Assembly: GCA_002311635.1 (NCBI GenBank)
Contig: DBZJ01000044.1
Location: forward strand, 1 to 12,027
Source of the DNA: Syntrophaceae bacterium UBA1163
Lineage (GTDB): Bacteria; Desulfobacterota; BSN033; UBA1163
Direction of reading: 5' to 3'
Length of the DNA: 12,027 nt
Every line of letters starts with the position of its first letter. Position 1 is the first letter of the stretch. The notes beneath the pieces are model-generated. The model made no database searches and had not been told where the DNA came from. It saw only the letters and a list, made by a program, of their open reading frames with translations. This document shows positions 6,495-12,027 of this stretch, piece after piece. The translations under genes were made by a program, and so were the position numbers.

Positions 6495-7081
6495 GCGTCC
6501 TTAAAGACCTCGGCGTTCCCGCTTTTAAAGCGGGCGGGATGCCTGCGATTGATCTTAAGAACTATTTTCTTTCCGTAGGAGGTCTGGTCAAAGAAGAAAA
6601 GCATTTCTCATGGGCGGAGATATCTGCGATGCCGAGGAGCCGTGTCAACTGCCGTCTGACTTCTGTGTCAGGCTGGTCCGTTCGAGCCGATTGGGAGGGT
6701 ATTCCGTGGAATGACTTCTTGAGATTGATTCTTGTTGAATCGAAAGCGAACTATGTCCGATTCACTTCTGCGGGAGGAGGATACAGCACAACCGTTTCAT
6801 CGAAGGACTTAGAGAATCCCAGGGTTCTCTTGGCTTATGGCGTAAACGGGAGTTCAATTGAAGCCGAGTACGGAGGGCCTTTAAGAATGGTCGTCCCGAA
6901 CTTGTGGGGATACAAGAGTTGCAAATGGCTAAGCGAGATTGAATTCATCGATCAAGAAGAGGGCGGGTATTGGGAGGACAGGGGATATAGTCGGTCGGGC
7001 CTGATCGAGCCCGGTTTTACGCTTGACATCAACACCAAGACCCGCCGTCCCATCAAAGGAGGAGAGGTCGTCGAATTTTAA
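6491..7081 (+). CDS. Small sulfite-oxidase-fold (molybdopterin-binding) protein with Cys-to-Ser at the Mo-ligand site
   Basis: This 196-aa protein has the Oxidoreductase_molyb (PF00174) core: LKNYFLSVGGLV (residues 22-33), a SVSGWSVRADWEGIPWNDFL block (58-77), SAGGGYSTTV near 93-102, and VPNLWGYKSCKWLSEIEF near 134-151. The last two are typical of the molybdopterin-binding pocket. In most family members the block reads CVTGWSV or similar, and that Cys binds molybdenum. Here the residue is Ser58 (codon tct, 6662-6664), one base from tgt. Cys54 lies four residues earlier and might substitute. No Tat signal or membrane segment is visible, so the protein seems cytosolic. Its ATG overlaps the previous stop (ATGA), with aaggag six bases upstream. 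It may be a redox enzyme with altered metal binding, or a non-catalytic cofactor or ligand binder. Confidence 0.82.
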   Translation: MSVLKDLGVPAFKAGGMPAIDLKNYFLSVGGLVKEEKHFSWAEISAMPRSRVNCRLTSVSGWSVRADWEGIPWNDFLRLILVESKANYVRFTSAGGGYSTTVSSKDLENPRVLLAYGVNGSSIEAEYGGPLRMVVPNLWGYKSCKWLSEIEFIDQEEGGYWEDRGYSRSGLIEPGFTLDINTKTRRPIKGGEVVEF

Positions 7082-7162
7082 TCTGCCTTTTCTCAATCGC
7101 ATCAGGATGATATCTTAAGAATTAGGGGTCTTTTCAAACTCCTCATACCCGGGCAAAAATAG

Positions 7163-8089
7163 ATGGTTCGTCTCCGATGGATCGTTTCCGTTTTAATGCC
7201 ATTTTTATGGAGACGCAGCATTCCCCTGGTCCGGCCAACCCGGATCGACTGGAACCCTTCTTTCTCTCCACAGACGATTCAGATTAATGGCCATACGATT
7301 TTTTATACCGTGAGAGGAGAAGGAAAACCTCTCCTGTTGATCCATGGCTATGGCGCCGGGATGTGGGTATGGGAGAAACAGATCGATGTCCTCTCCCGAT
7401 CCTACCGTGTTTACGCCCTAGATCTCATAGGCCATGGTTTCTCAGACCGGCCGAAAATTCCTTACACCCCCGAGACCTACATCCATTTTTTCAGAGACTT
7501 CATGGATGGGGTGGAAATTGAGAAGGCCGTCCTGATCGGAAATTCGATGGGAGGCGGAATCGCCTGGGCCATGGCGATCCTCTATCCCGAACGGGTGGAC
7601 CGACTCATCTTGATCGATTGTGTCCCTCCGGATGTCCTCCAGCAGGTCAAAAATGAATCCTTCCGAGCCCTGGCGGTCATCAACGATATTCCAATCCTTG
7701 CTTATCTGGCTATTGCCGCGCGAGGCAGACATTCGCTCAAATGGGTCCTTCTGGAGTGCGTCTCGGATATCAAACGAATCACGCCGGAGGTGGTGAATCG
7801 GCAGTACCAACTTTCCAAGATCAAAGGAACAACCTGGGTGCTTTACTCCACTTTGAGACACGCTAAGGAAGCCTTGACGCTGAAGGACCAGCTCTCCATG
7901 ATCCGCCAACCTACCTTATTCATCTGGGGGGAGAAGGATCTCATCTTCCCTCCTCACGTGGGGGAGGTTCTCCATCAAGCCGTCGCGGGCTCGAAATTTC
8001 TAAGGGTTGAAGGGAGCGGTCATATCCCCATGTGGGAAACTCCGGATGAAGTCAATCAAGCCATCCTTGATTTTCTTAAAGACGAGTGA
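7163..8089 (+). CDS. Alpha/beta hydrolase
   Basis: This 308-aa protein of the alpha/beta hydrolase fold has a full catalytic triad in sight: Ser128 in GNSMGG, Asp259 in WGEKDLIFP and His287 in GSGHIPMWE. The oxyanion-loop motif HGYGAG is at residues 61-66, and DLIGHGFSDRP follows the usual pattern. The cap region runs from about 150 to 230. It likely hydrolyses an ester, lactone or C-C bond; the substrate cannot be told from the sequence. The N-terminal 25 residues are hydrophobic with Arg residues and could anchor the protein to the membrane, or the true start could be the internal ATG at 7196. No clear Shine-Dalgarno precedes the ATG at 7163. An 81-bp gap separates it from the operon upstream, so it may be transcribed with it or alone. 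Confidence 0.88.
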   Translation: MVRLRWIVSVLMPFLWRRSIPLVRPTRIDWNPSFSPQTIQINGHTIFYTVRGEGKPLLLIHGYGAGMWVWEKQIDVLSRSYRVYALDLIGHGFSDRPKIPYTPETYIHFFRDFMDGVEIEKAVLIGNSMGGGIAWAMAILYPERVDRLILIDCVPPDVLQQVKNESFRALAVINDIPILAYLAIAARGRHSLKWVLLECVSDIKRITPEVVNRQYQLSKIKGTTWVLYSTLRHAKEALTLKDQLSMIRQPTLFIWGEKDLIFPPHVGEVLHQAVAGSKFLRVEGSGHIPMWETPDEVNQAILDFLKDE

Positions 8090-8105
8090 GGAGTCGTTCG
8101 CTTAT

Positions 8106-8128
8106 CCCATCCGTCAACACCAGATGGG
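8106..8128. other. Short perfect stem-loop after the hydrolase
   Basis: CCCATC (8106-8111) and GATGGG (8123-8128) form a perfect 6-bp stem with an 11-nt loop shortly after the hydrolase stop. No T-run follows, so I do not call it an intrinsic terminator. Confidence 0.3.
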
Positions 8129-8200
8129 CAGGCATCCCTTCATTCCTCCTCCCCCGGCGCCCTGGAAAAAGAGATTGACCTCAGAAAGAATTTATTATTC

Positions 8201-8226
8201 GAAAAAAAGGCGTGTCAGCTTTTTTC
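8201..8226. terminator. Possible AT-rich hairpin with T-run
   Basis: GAAAAAA, then an interrupted GGC, a short loop gtgtca, and GCTTTTTTC form an imperfect hairpin whose 3' arm is itself T-rich. It could end transcription of the hydrolase on either strand. The stem is weak and the call tentative. Confidence 0.3.
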
Positions 8227-8244
8227 ATCAAAATTCTCTCGGCC

Positions 8245-8274
8245 TTGACAAATAGGGGGGCGATCGATAAGAAT
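8245..8274 (+). promoter_or_regulatory. Probable sigma70 promoter for the ketosynthase gene
   Basis: A perfect TTGACA -35 lies at 8245-8250. The -10 is poorer: AAGAAT at 8269-8274 (18-bp spacer) or GATAAG at 8266-8271 (15 bp). A start near 8280 would give a leader of about 20 nt carrying the strong ribosome site. Confidence 0.5.
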
Positions 8275-8290
8275 TGCAGGACAAGCTGGA

Positions 8291-8298
8291 AAGGAGAT
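8291..8298 (+). promoter_or_regulatory. Ribosome binding site deciding a GTG start
   Basis: AAGGAGAT with a 4-nt spacer to GTG at 8303 fixes this start codon. The resulting N-terminus, MRNYKKRVVITGVG, matches the usual first strand of FabF-type synthases. Confidence 0.8.
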
Positions 8299-8302
8299 CA
8301 GC

Positions 8303-9616
8303 GTGAGGAATTATAAGAAACGCGTGGTGATCACCGGAGTGGGTCCTGTCACTCCTGTAGGGATCGGGAAAGAGGCTTACTGGGAGAGTTTGATTCAGGG
8401 GAAGTCTTTTTTCAAACGGTTTTCATTCCCCAATAAAGACATGAGTCAATACCGATGCCAGATTAGCGCCCCCATCGAAGGTTTTGAGCTGTCTCATTTT
8501 GTGGAAAGATCGAAACTTTCCAAACACCTTGGGAGATCGTCCCAATTCGCGATTGCTGCCACATGGCTTGCGCTGCAGGACGCCGGGATCGAGCTCGATA
8601 AAAACGATTTGGAGAAAGAAGGGTTGCACAAACATACGGGAGTGTATCATCCCAAAGAATTGGACCCCTTCCAGATAGGCGTGGTCATGGGAGTAGGTGT
8701 GGAAGCGATGGATTTGATGGAACACTTCCATGAGCGTTTTCTGTCGAGGGGGCTGAGGGGCATTTCCCCTTTTGCTCTTCCGAATATCTACCTGAGCGCC
8801 ATCACCTCCCATGTGGCCCAATATTATTCGATCTGTGGGACTTCTTATGCCGTTTCGACGGCTTGTGCCTCTGGGACCCATGCCATGATCAATAGCTTCC
8901 TTCAGATTCAGGGCGGAGGCGAAGATCTCATGATCACGGGAGGAGCAGATGCCTGTATTACCCCTTATGTGTTTGGAGGGTTTGATGTGTTAAGGGCGAT
9001 GTCAACACGAAATGACGACCCGAACAAAGCCTCCCGGCCTTTCGACCGTGAGAGGGATGGATTTGTGATGGGCGAGGGGTGTGGCGTGCTGGTGTTCGAG
9101 GAATTAGAACACGCCAAAAAAAGAGGGGCTCACATCTATGGAGAGGTGATCGGATGGGGGATGACAGCCGATGCCTATCATCTCACTGACCCCGATCCCG
9201 ATGGAAAAGCATTGGGTAAGGCCGTCAAGGATGCACTTGAGATGGCCGGCATCCATCCGGAAGAGATTGATTACATCAATCCTCATGGCACCTCCACTGT
9301 GTTGAATGATCGGGTGGAGACGAAAATGATTAAAGGCGTCTTCGGAAAACACGCTTACCACATTCCCATCAGTTCAACCAAATCAATCACTGGCCATCTG
9401 ATGGGAGCGGCTGGAGGGGTAGAGGCCATCGCTGTCCTTCTGGCCATCGAAAAAGGGATCATCCATCCTACGCTCAACTATGAGTTCTCAGACCCGGAAT
9501 GCGACCTGGACTATGTCCCCAACCAGGCGAGAAAGAAGGAAGTCAGACTTGGACTTTCCATATCCGCGGGTTTCGGGGGAGTCAATAGCGCCATCTTGAT
9601 AAAGAAGTTTGATTAG
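8303..9616 (+). CDS. Beta-ketoacyl-ACP synthase, FabF-like
   Basis: This thiolase-fold enzyme condenses malonyl-ACP with an acyl primer by decarboxylation. The catalytic set is complete: Cys188 in STACASGTH, His328 in NPHGTST, Lys360 in SSTKS and His365 in TGHLMGAAGG. The RNDDPNKASRPFDRERDGFVMGEG block is typical of FabF. At 437 aa it is about 20-25 residues longer than E. coli FabF. The extra part lies around residues 97-122 (KNDLEKEGLHKHTGVYHPKE), just before the strand FQIGVVMGVG. The late gating loop, usually SFGFGG, reads SAGFGG (421-426). No ACP, ketoreductase or malonyl transferase is adjacent, and the gene has its own promoter. It may therefore serve a specialised acyl chain rather than bulk fatty acid synthesis. 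FabF proper is possible, so I give no symbol. Confidence 0.92.
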   Translation: MRNYKKRVVITGVGPVTPVGIGKEAYWESLIQGKSFFKRFSFPNKDMSQYRCQISAPIEGFELSHFVERSKLSKHLGRSSQFAIAATWLALQDAGIELDKNDLEKEGLHKHTGVYHPKELDPFQIGVVMGVGVEAMDLMEHFHERFLSRGLRGISPFALPNIYLSAITSHVAQYYSICGTSYAVSTACASGTHAMINSFLQIQGGGEDLMITGGADACITPYVFGGFDVLRAMSTRNDDPNKASRPFDRERDGFVMGEGCGVLVFEELEHAKKRGAHIYGEVIGWGMTADAYHLTDPDPDGKALGKAVKDALEMAGIHPEEIDYINPHGTSTVLNDRVETKMIKGVFGKHAYHIPISSTKSITGHLMGAAGGVEAIAVLLAIEKGIIHPTLNYEFSDPECDLDYVPNQARKKEVRLGLSISAGFGGVNSAILIKKFD

Positions 9617-9708
9617 CCCTGCCTTTTTCAAAAAATATCGAATGTCGTTCCCCAATAATTCGAGTTTTGAACTGGCGGCTTGTGACTTGCCATTTAATGG
9701 GGCGTTGA

Positions 9709-10017
9709 ATGGAACCCATAAAAGCGGTTGCACGATATAATGATGAGAAGACAGTAAAAGGTTTAAGCCAGGATTTCTTCCCGAATAAAGATCGTTTCCA
9801 CGTCTATCGAGCGGAGAATCCTTCGGCCGAGGCGGTCGAGGTATTGCTGAATGAATTAAAAGCTGTTTTTTTTGTCAGGGATTTCGTCGGCAATTTCCAG
9901 TACAACGAGCGAAAAGAATATATTCCAGAGGATAAACCCTCTGGTCGAAAAATTGAAGTGACGTTTGTCGATGGCGAGGTCCTGGTCGGCACAACTTTAG
10001 GGTATGACCCGAACTGA
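9709..10017 (+). CDS. Small conserved protein cut short by an in-frame TGA
   Basis: This 102-aa reading frame begins MEPIKAVARYNDEKTVKG and contains LKAVFFVRDFVGN and GRKIEVTFVDGEVLVGTTLGYDPN. It looks like a compact beta-rich domain; from memory and unverified, I link it to DUF6982-type proteins. The function is not established. The frame ends with TGA at 10015-10017 in the middle of what looks like a conserved block, and the same frame stays open to TAA at 10108-10110. The product as read is therefore about 31 residues short. The nearest upstream in-frame stop is close, and the Shine-Dalgarno is weak (ggggcg). It stands between the ketosynthase and a secreted protease-like gene, with no evident operon link. 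Confidence 0.7.
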   Translation: MEPIKAVARYNDEKTVKGLSQDFFPNKDRFHVYRAENPSAEAVEVLLNELKAVFFVRDFVGNFQYNERKEYIPEDKPSGRKIEVTFVDGEVLVGTTLGYDPN

Positions 10018-10110
10018 CCAGGCTTCTTTCTCTTTCCAGCAGATCCGCAGAGCAATAATATTCGAGTATTTGCCGTGACCACCGCTGTAAAAAAGGTTCG
10101 CTTCCTATAA
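10018..10110 (+). pseudogene. In-frame continuation beyond the TGA
   Basis: After the TGA, the same frame encodes PGFFLFPADPQSNN, then IRVFAVTTAVKKVRFL, and ends in TAA. The composition and the hydrophobic, basic ending fit the natural C-terminus of the preceding domain. I expect an Arg codon (CGA) where the TGA stands, giving GYDPNRPGFF. A single C-to-T change explains this. Readthrough or recoding is less likely, because I see no obvious SECIS-like stem directly after the TGA. A sequencing error is also possible. Confidence 0.7.
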
Positions 10111-10236
10111 TTCAACTGCTCTGTCCGGCTTGCCCCAACCAATCTCTCTCATATTCTCAAAAAGGTGCAAAGGTATGAAAAAGGAAGACGGGGTCAGTTG
10201 ATTATAGCAGCTTGATGGGTTTAAAATGAGGGTACA

Positions 10237-10830
10237 ATGTTTGGCTGGACGACGGTGTCAATTCTAATCTGCGTGCTTCTTCCAGGAGTAGCCCTGGCAG
10301 ATATCTACTATTGGGTCGATGACCAGGGCATACAGTACTACACGACAACACCTGAAAGTATTCCCGAACCTTACCGTTCGAAAGCGGTGTTACTTCCTCT
10401 CCCCACTTCTCCTCCTGTGCCTCCGGAACTGGAACGGAGCCCGGCTCCTAAAAGCTTTACCAAGGTTCCGTTCACCCCTGGCCTTCCTGTCCTGGTCAGT
10501 GCCAAGATCAACGGCGCTGGACCCGTCACCTTGATTCTTGACACCGGTTCTGACCGTACGCTGGTTGCGCCGGCGGTGCTGCAGAAGCTTGGTATCTCTA
10601 CTGAGGATGCGCCACGGGGTATTGTAAAGGGAGTAACCGGAACGAGCGATGCAGTGGCGGTATGGGTTCAGTCCGTGGAGGTCGGCGAGGCCAGGGTGGG
10701 CCCGCTTCTTATCGTCGTCCATGATGCCGACCTGAAGGGGGCCGATGGTCTATTGGGCCGCGACTTTTTGGCCAATTTCAACGTGACGATTGATTCAAAG
10801 GAGAAAGTCGTCACTCTCGCTCCAAATTGA
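10237..10830 (+). CDS. Secreted DUF4124 plus retropepsin-like aspartic protease
   Basis: This 197-aa protein carries a signal peptide at residues 1-21 (cut after GVALA). A DUF4124-type segment follows (DIYYWVDDQGIQYYTTTPESIP, about 22-44), then a Pro-rich linker (about 52-75) and a retropepsin-like single domain (about 80-195). The catalytic motif is LDTGSDRT with Asp102, and the second hallmark is DGLLGRDFL near 170-178. Such domains act as homodimers, each giving one Asp. It would work in the periplasm; the substrate is unknown. The start ATG has gagggt three bases upstream, a rather short spacing. The gene converges with agmatinase, with 39 bp between the stops and no obvious hairpin terminator. 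Confidence 0.87.
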   Translation: MFGWTTVSILICVLLPGVALADIYYWVDDQGIQYYTTTPESIPEPYRSKAVLLPLPTSPPVPPELERSPAPKSFTKVPFTPGLPVLVSAKINGAGPVTLILDTGSDRTLVAPAVLQKLGISTEDAPRGIVKGVTGTSDAVAVWVQSVEVGEARVGPLLIVVHDADLKGADGLLGRDFLANFNVTIDSKEKVVTLAPN

Positions 10831-10869
10831 ATCCTCCCCTCCCTTGGAATATGAATGGGACGACGGCAA

Positions 10870-11733
10870 TTATATGTTTTCAAGACAGAAAGCAAGGATC
10901 ATCTCTCTTAAAATCACGGAAGCCGTGACAGAGGAGACTTGGGTGGGGTCGTAATCCGGCGTCAGCTCCACGATATCAAACCCGACGACATGAAGCGCTT
11001 GGAGTTTTTTCATGAGGAAAATGAATTCCGGGAACGTGAGACCTCCGGGCTCGGGTGTTCCAACACCCGGCATAAGGCCTGGATCGATCGCATCGAGATC
11101 GAAGGTAATATAGACGGGCTGATTCTTGAGGCGCTTGATCATTGAGCTCAGAGGACTTGCCTCAAGGGAGACAATGGATTTCATCTTCCTGGCTAATTTA
11201 AATTCCTCTTCTGTCCCTGCCCGAATCCCGATTTGAAACAATCTGCCCTCGCCCAAATGATCGACCACCTTCCTCATGACCGTACTGTGGGAAAGGGGTT
11301 CGCCCAGATAATCTTCTCTCAAATCTGTGTGGGCGTCAATCTGGACGAGATGAAGACGAGGGTAGACCGTAAGCATCTCTTCGATGATCGGAAGCGTGAT
11401 CAGGTGGTCTCCTCCCAGGAGGATGGGAAATTTTTTCTCCGAGAGGATCTTTCCAAGGCCGTTTCGAATCAAGCCCAGAGAGATCTTCTTCTCTCCCAAG
11501 GGTAATTCCAGGTCTCCCATATCGTGAATGGAGCAGCGGCTCAGGTCTCTTTGGAAGTAAGGACTGAAGGTTTCAATTCCCCAGGAGGCTCTCCGGATCG
11601 CAGAGGGTCCGAAACGGGCGCCCGGACGAAACGAGGCGGACCCGTCATAGGGGCACCCGAGGATCGCTCCATTGCTTTTTTCAAACGAAGCAGTGGCTGA
11701 GATATAGTTGGTTTCTACGAAGGGGAGTCTCAT
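10870..11733 (-). CDS. speB: Agmatinase (ureohydrolase family)
   Basis: This enzyme cleaves agmatine to putrescine and urea. The 287-aa protein holds all binuclear Mn ligands of the ureohydrolase fold: His110 in GGDHLIT, Asp133, His135 and Asp137 in DAHTDLRED, and Asp212 and Asp214 in FDLDAIDP. The stretch EPLSHSTVMRKV (145-156) corresponds to the active-site His loop and resembles archaeal and thermophile agmatinases. Agmatinase rather than arginase or formiminoglutamase is inferred from this wording and from the pyruvoyl arginine decarboxylase end directly upstream on the same strand. Together they give arginine to agmatine to putrescine. The ATG at 11733 has no good Shine-Dalgarno, and the 97-bp spacer before it is filled by an inverted heptamer array. 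Confidence 0.93.
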   Translation of the reverse strand: MRLPFVETNYISATASFEKSNGAILGCPYDGSASFRPGARFGPSAIRRASWGIETFSPYFQRDLSRCSIHDMGDLELPLGEKKISLGLIRNGLGKILSEKKFPILLGGDHLITLPIIEEMLTVYPRLHLVQIDAHTDLREDYLGEPLSHSTVMRKVVDHLGEGRLFQIGIRAGTEEEFKLARKMKSIVSLEASPLSSMIKRLKNQPVYITFDLDAIDPGLMPGVGTPEPGGLTFPEFIFLMKKLQALHVVGFDIVELTPDYDPTQVSSVTASVILREMILAFCLENI

Positions 11734-11736
11734 CAG

Positions 11737-11792
11737 AATCTAAAGTGCAAAGTTCAGAATTGAGAGTTTAGAATTTAGAGTTTAGAGTTTCA
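11737..11792. repeat. Left arm: tandem heptamers (AGTTTAG type)
   Basis: The 7-bp register gives aatctaa, agtgcaa, agttcag, aattgag, agtttag, aatttag, agtttag and agtttca. The first two or three are degenerate. Opposed units lie at 11796-11823, after only three unassigned bases. The segment gagtttagaat (11764-11774) matches the reverse complement of 11807-11817 in 10 of 11 bases. The array sits within the arginine decarboxylase-agmatinase intergenic region. Confidence 0.7.
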
Positions 11793-11795
11793 AAT

Positions 11796-11823
11796 CGTAA
11801 TTCATCATTCTTAACTCTTAACT
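11796..11823. repeat. Right arm: inverted heptamers
   Basis: Units cgtaatt, catcatt, cttaact and cttaact oppose the AGTTTAG-type units of 11737-11792. In the minus-strand transcript the arms could fold into an AU-rich hairpin between the two polyamine genes. The array ends 7 bp from the stop codon of the decarboxylase. Confidence 0.68.
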
Positions 11824-11830
11824 GTTTTAA

Positions 11831-12027
11831 TTACCCCCACAGGACCACAGCGGCCAAGGCCGCCCCGATTCTCTTTATTCTGTATTCTACGGCGATCGAT
11901 TTCAGATCCTTGATCTTCCATCGACGAAGCTTCATCCCCTCGACGGCCATATTCCGGACCATTTCCTCGATCTTGACCCGCTCTCCTTTGGCCGAATATT
12001 CCATGATCAACCCATTCTGATTTTCAA
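11831..12027 (-). CDS. pdaD: Pyruvoyl-dependent arginine decarboxylase, C-terminal end
   Basis: This is a partial gene; its 5' part lies beyond the window edge. The reading frame of 64 residues starts ENQNGLIMEYSAKGERVKIEE and ends IKRIGAALAAVVLWG before TAA (stop at 11833-11831). The pattern GLIMEY, a middle EEMVRNMAVEGMKLRRWKIKDLKSIAVE, and a final GAALAAVVLW matches my recollection of archaeal PvlArgDC (Methanocaldococcus type), which ends in a similar LAA..LW motif. The Glu of LIMEY (codon 12001-11999) corresponds to the proposed catalytic acid. The Ser that self-cleaves to pyruvoyl is outside the window. The ATG at 12004-12002 could in principle start a tiny protein, but it lies within the conserved block and has no ribosome site. 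Agmatinase follows on the same strand, which supports the call. Confidence 0.82.
   Translation of the reverse strand, partial: ENQNGLIMEYSAKGERVKIEEMVRNMAVEGMKLRRWKIKDLKSIAVEYRIKRIGAALAAVVLWG

Noticed and set aside
10015..10060. Selenocysteine codon at the TGA
   Set aside because: No evident SECIS-like stem-loop follows at the right distance, and the residue expected here is more likely Arg.
10390..10722. Minus-strand open frames under the retropepsin gene
   Set aside because: They are shadow frames. The plus-strand gene has a signal peptide and a DTGS motif.

Overview
The window looks like chromosomal DNA of an anaerobic-type, Gram-negative bacterium. A deltaproteobacterial (Desulfobacterota-like) or neighbouring lineage is my best guess. 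It rests on the mixture of a free-standing four-helix-bundle (23S rRNA intervening-sequence type) protein, an AsmA/DUF748-like protein, a pyruvoyl arginine decarboxylase with an archaeal-looking agmatinase, and moderate GC content. The taxonomy is an inference. I see no plasmid, phage or CRISPR signature.

Layout, left to right. (1) 1-1686 is the 3' part of a long PurL (FGAM synthase with fused glutaminase), more like the animal enzyme than the E. coli one. Its last codons lie in a 7-bp tandem repeat. (2) 1718-2089 is an AT-rich four-helix-bundle gene flanked by inverted arrays of that heptamer. (3) 2144-3076 is a UbiA/MenA-type prenyltransferase. (4) 3077-3363 holds an extended -10 promoter and GC-rich palindromes, followed by an unrecognised 380-aa gene (3364-4506). 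(5) 4512-4663 is an intergenic pair of inverted 8-bp repeat arrays without a gene. (6) 4678-7081 is a three-gene, translationally coupled operon: a proteasome-type Ntn hydrolase, a membrane-anchored AsmA/DUF748-like protein, and a small sulfite-oxidase-fold protein whose expected molybdenum-ligand cysteine is serine. (7) 7163-8089 is an alpha/beta hydrolase, and 8303-9616 a FabF-like ketosynthase with its own promoter and a GTG start. (8) 9709-10110 is a small conserved gene interrupted by an in-frame TGA. (9) 10237-10830 is a secreted DUF4124 plus retropepsin-like protein. (10) On the minus strand, 12027-10870 holds the end of a pyruvoyl-dependent arginine decarboxylase followed by agmatinase. 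Together these would turn arginine into putrescine. A third head-to-head repeat array (11737-11823) lies between them.

Two themes merit attention. The first is the operon at 4678-7081, which couples an orphan proteasome-like peptidase to an envelope protein and a molybdopterin-fold protein. The second is three loci with the same architecture (short tandem 7- or 8-bp units in inverted arms) but different unit sequences. Only one of them carries the four-helix-bundle gene, which suggests a small dispersed repeat or mobile family.
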